Source of the DNA: Chrysoporthe austroafricana
Lineage: Eukaryota; Ascomycota; Sordariomycetes; Diaporthales; Cryphonectriaceae
Assembly: GCA_001051155.2 (NCBI GenBank)
Contig: JYIP02000004.1
Location: 4,582,383 to 4,646,382 of the forward strand
Direction of reading: 5' to 3'
Length of the DNA stretch: 64,000 nucleotides
The notes below the pieces were generated by a model. It was not told the DNA's origin, did not search any database, and saw nothing but the letters and a program-made list of their open reading frames with translations. This document shows positions 60,394 through 64,000 of the stretch, in pieces (positions within the stretch are counted from its first letter, which is position 1; each line of letters begins with the position of its first letter). Position numbers and translations under genes: made by a program.

Positions 60394-61717
60394 GCGGGCG
60401 ACAGCAGCACTGGACGGCTAACGCCGCCGGGGGGGAAGGGGGACGGCCTTGCCGAGGGCTCAGGAAGCCCAAACTCAAAGGACCACCCACCCCTCGGAAG
60501 GCGGAGAGGGAGAGGGGAACAGAGAGATGAAAGCATATAGCGATGGTGCCAGGTGGGCTTATTATTTTTCTTTTTAAGGGTAGTACTATTATAGATGAAC
60601 CCACACATGACATACCCAACTGAAGGAAAGCTTTGAGGTCAACATCTTTCTCTTGCTTGTGTGTCTCTGCGAGGTGTGGTTGTACTGTGATGCGCCCCAC
60701 ATGTAAACGACCCCTGTTTTCTGGTCACCCAGCACAATACGGTTACGCGTAACGCGCAGGACAGTCCAAGTAGGCAAGAGGGCATTCGAGGAGGAAGCCG
60801 GGCACGAGGATATCATGGCACCAATTGAGAGAGACGTGAGAAGACACAGCAGCAGCAGGGTATGGGTGGGGCGCTTAAGAGGCCTTAGAATTGGCCTGCA
60901 CATTAGGATAGCTCGAGGATGACATGTCGAAAAAAATGCAGCACCATTAGTCATTTCATGCAGTATTCATCAAATTCTGTCTTATATGACAGCGAGGCGC
61001 TGTCTCCAGCCTCACTCTCACATCCGTGGGCCTCTCTAATGCCCGACTGGACGGCACTTTTAACCCCTTCCGTTCCGAAATGTGAAAAAGCCTGAACGCC
61101 TATGCCGATGCCATTGATGACAGTGGTGCACAATATGGTGCACCACCCTCCCGCATGCCGAGAAGGGGGAGGGGGAAAAAGGAATAAAAAAACAAAAAGC
61201 ATCGGAAGGCTGCAATAATTAACGACAAAGTCACCCACTCGCGGGTTTAATTATTCTTATGTTTGGTCTGTGCGTGTTACGCATTGCTTCTCGGTCCTCC
61301 GAGGGGTGGAGAAGCGCGGGTGTATCTACCGTCTTGGGCAGATGAATGTTTGATCCCTTGTGTGGTGTGAAACAGTGCTGAGTGAAACCTTTGGATCGTA
61401 TGTCGCGTCGACCGGCTAGTCCAACAACAACAATAATCGATTTGGTATGATCTGAGAGCAGTCGTGGATCTCAGCCGGTCATGTTGCTAAGGATGAAAGC
61501 CCTCTAACCTGCAGAATGAAAGAGGGCTGTCTTGATCGACCTTGGTCGCGTAGTGGTGGTGTCCGTAGCCCGACGGCTGAATAGCCGCTACAGGCACGCC
61601 ACTATAAGACACCCCCATGTAAAAACCCCCCAAAGTGGTCAATTCCAGGGCTTTGTCGATTTGAAGGGTCGGTAACGAATGAGTCACCAGGTAAAGATCG
61701 CATGTCACCAATCCAAA
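60394..61717. other. Intergenic region between convergent VPS18 and RCO1
   Basis: About 1.3 kb with both 3' ends. A perfect 12-bp palindrome GTTACGCGTAAC lies at 60742-60753, including an ACGCGT core. No gene with a recognisable domain was seen. Confidence 0.45.
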
Positions 61718-64000
61718 TTAGTCCAGCTCCATGCCATCAGCCTCGACAGGTGAAGTGGCCTGATCGGCCACTGTAGTCTCGGGCGTCTCGATGCCATTCA
61801 CCATGGGCTTCACGCTTGACATCTGAGCAGGCAGGTCATCGCCATCCTTGAGGGTGTCAGAAACAGGAGTCAGAGCTGCATCAACTGCCTGGTCGACAAT
61901 TTTCTCGACCATGCTCGTTGTGATGGCCTCGATGTCAGACTCGGTCTCCTTATCCGCACTGGCCGAAGCGGACTCTGCCTTGTCCTCCAACGGCTCATTG
62001 GCGGTGGGTGGTTCAACGGCAGCAGGGTCGCAGGCCTTGCTCGTTGGCTTGTTGGTGGAAGCAGCGGCAGCTTCCTCGAGAGTGGCAGCTGGAGCCAGCC
62101 CGACGGCAGGCTCTGCGGCATCTAAATCGATAGCGGGGTGAATATCATCGTGCTCAGAGTCATGGTCGTCGTTGTTGATCATGATGGGTGACTGTTGGCT
62201 GTCGCCAGCATCCTCGCCCTGCTGATCGGCGTTCTCACCGGTGGTTCCAAGGCCCTCACGATCGCTGTTCGGATGAGGCATGCGTCTAGTAGATGCACCA
62301 CCCCGATCCAGGTCATCTCCACGGCGTTTGGCCCATTGGGCCTGCACCAAGTTCTGCATCCGCCTCAACGATTTCTCCAGGTCCTTGAGCTCAGAGGCGC
62401 TCGCGGCCTCGATGCGCCGCTTAGAGATATACATGCTTTGATCTTCATTGACCACTCTCAGGGCTTTTGAAGAAAAGTTGACTGGGCGCCCACCGCGATC
62501 AGCACGAGCCTTACGGGCAAAGGCCATGATGTTGAGCGCAGCCTCATAGCGTTCTTCTGCGTCTTCTCTATAATCTGCTGCTGGTAACTTGGTATTGGGT
62601 GGCACCTTAGCCCGAGGCTGAGGCTTGCGAGGGCGCCTGCGGCCACCGACTCTACAATGGGTTGTCAGTATTCCGCGAAGAGATCCGCAAGACGAGTCGA
62701 CTTACTTGGAGATGAAATCATCCCTAATCCCCGAGGAGCGTACTCGGTGGGTTCTACCCCAGCTTTCAGGGTCTCGCAGACCGGTATGCACAATCGTCGA
62801 AGCGCCGTCTGTCTCATCGTCATCGACCTCGATCCAGCCGTTGTTGACGTTCCCGCGTCGAAAAGCGTATGTGATATCTGAGGAGCCCTTGATCTTTCGG
62901 AACTTATGGGCCGGACCGAGTTGACTAGGGACCTTAAGGAGCACATCATCAACATGACACGGGCAGACAAACGTGCGGTGGTTGGGAGGATGGGTCTTTG
63001 GCGGGTCCAGACAGTCCGCGTGCCACCACAATCCGCAGATACTGCACGGAATGATGGTGCGCTTGTTCTCTGAAGACTTGGCGCAAGAGTGGCACAGGAT
63101 GGGCTTTTCGTTCTTGTCCATGATCTGGTAGTAGTCGAACTCCTTCTCCTCGTTCTTCTCTTTTTTCCTGTTCCCATACCATTAGCTTCTATGGGACCGT
63201 ACGTAGAGCGCAGTGGATCAGGGGCATTGCGTGGGGACTAATGACAGCAGACCGCTTCTTGACGTTACTGGGTTCAATGGCACTTACTTTCCCTTGATCG
63301 GGGGGACGAACTCCTCATACTCTCCATCAACACCGGTGCGGACACCGTCGAAATAGTCTCGGATCTTCTTGGGCAAAACGAAGGCCTTGGAATGCCTCTT
63401 GTCGAGGTTCGTCATGAGGCTGCCGAAAGGGCCCTGGTACTCGCGAACCAAGCTGGGATCACGCTTCACCATGCAATCCCAGCAGAACCAAGCCGCATCC
63501 TCGTCGGGATCAACGGTTGGTGTGTGGCACATGTAGTGGAAGGCTTTGTTGCAGCCATCGCAGCAGACAAGGTTGCCGTTACCACCGCAGAATGAGCAAA
63601 ATTCGTCATTCTCCTCCTAGACGAGCAAGTCACGTCAGTCAATCCGAAAAAGGCCCAGCAGGATGATCAGATGCACTTGTGAGACATCAAGACAGGGAGG
63701 CGTTGCGGTGTGCCCAGTCATGGACAGGGTTGAGTCGCCCAGATCTTTGGTAAGACGCGGGTGTGTCGGAATGGGTCCTTCGCCTGGAGACTCAAAACAC
63801 ACAAAACTCGGCTGACTCCAGCACCCATGGGAGAAATTCGCCACCAGCCACACACGCACATAGCGACCCGCGAGGCAATGATGCACAAGGGGCCAGAGAA
63901 AGGTCGTGAGGAGACACAGAGATGAAAATAAAGAGGAAGGTCGCGTCTCAAACGTACCTGGTTGTTGGAAGCGCCATTCACGCCTGGGCTTGCGCGCTTT
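61718..64000 (-). CDS. RCO1: Double PHD-finger chromatin protein, RCO1-like (Rpd3S subunit); 5' end beyond the window
   Basis: The visible exons are 64000-63958 (partial), 63616-63288, 63167-62706 and 62651-61718. Donors are GTACGT, GTAAGT and GTAAGT, with acceptors TCTAG, AACAG and TGTAG. Joined, they give a continuous frame of about 588 residues: KRASPGVNGASNNQ runs into EENDEFCSFCGG, and IKGK into KKEKNEEKEFDYYQ. PHD1 is C4HC3: FCSFCGGNGNLVCCDGCNKA, then FHYMCHTP and WFCWDC. PHD2 is ILCHSCAKSSE, IPCSICGLWWHADC and FVCPCH. An S/A/E-rich C-terminus follows, ending EADGMELD. This order and spacing match Rco1, which with Eaf3 brings the Rpd3S deacetylase to transcribed chromatin to suppress cryptic initiation. 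A Cti6-like protein would have one PHD only, so Rco1 is preferred. The N-terminal part is not in the window. Confidence 0.82.

Overview
The window reads as nuclear DNA of a filamentous ascomycete, most likely a sordariomycete. The grounds are spliceosomal introns of about 50-290 nt with GTRNGT donors, CTRAC-type branch sites and YAG acceptors, GC-rich coding DNA, and a gene set typical of these moulds (PAN1, CLA4/PAK, ATG101, sphingolipid C9-methyltransferase, RCO1). I rebuilt the gene models by eye; for every multi-exon model given as complete the summed exon length is a multiple of three. The order or genus cannot be named from this alone.

Layout. 1-7 kb: a forkhead transcription factor (+) and ATG101 (-). 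8.5-10 kb: a short secreted tyrosinase (+). 10.4-15.4 kb: PAN1 (-), with an unexplained open frame directly behind its stop. 16.3-20.3 kb: a divergent lipid pair, sphingolipid C9-methyltransferase (-) and a mitochondrial hydroxyacyl-thioester dehydratase (+). 20.6-21.9 kb: a membrane-anchored glycosyltransferase-like protein (-). 21.9-27.5 kb: a long gene-poor stretch. 27.5-31.1 kb: a JSN1/PUF2-type RRM + Pumilio protein (+). 33.2-37.3 kb: glycyl-tRNA synthetase (-) and the ribosome biogenesis factor RPF1 (+), head to head across a 392 bp promoter. 39.0-40.7 kb: a TPT/SLC35-type transporter (-). 40.7-45.5 kb: gene-poor, with an extreme poly-A tract. 45.6-47.0 kb: an RmlB-like NDP-glucose 4,6-dehydratase (+). 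47-53.5 kb: gene-poor, with one possible BTB/POZ remnant. 53.5-60.4 kb: CLA4-type PAK kinase (+), then VPS18/PEP3 (+). 61.7 kb to the right edge: an RCO1-like double-PHD protein (-), cut by the window end.

Most genes are housekeeping genes that do not form one pathway or a secondary-metabolite cluster. PAN1 and CLA4 both act on cortical actin, ATG101 and VPS18 both feed autophagy and vacuole delivery, and GRS1 and RPF1 both serve translation and share one promoter region. I found no convincing new defence or mobile system. The points most worth a second look are the 158-codon open frame after the PAN1 stop, the exon 1/2 frame problem of the tyrosinase, the start-stop overlapping uORF of the dehydratase, the CPC1/Gcn4-type site in the GRS1-RPF1 promoter, and the polyglycine tail of ATG101. 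No tRNA or rRNA gene, CRISPR array or intact transposon was recognised.
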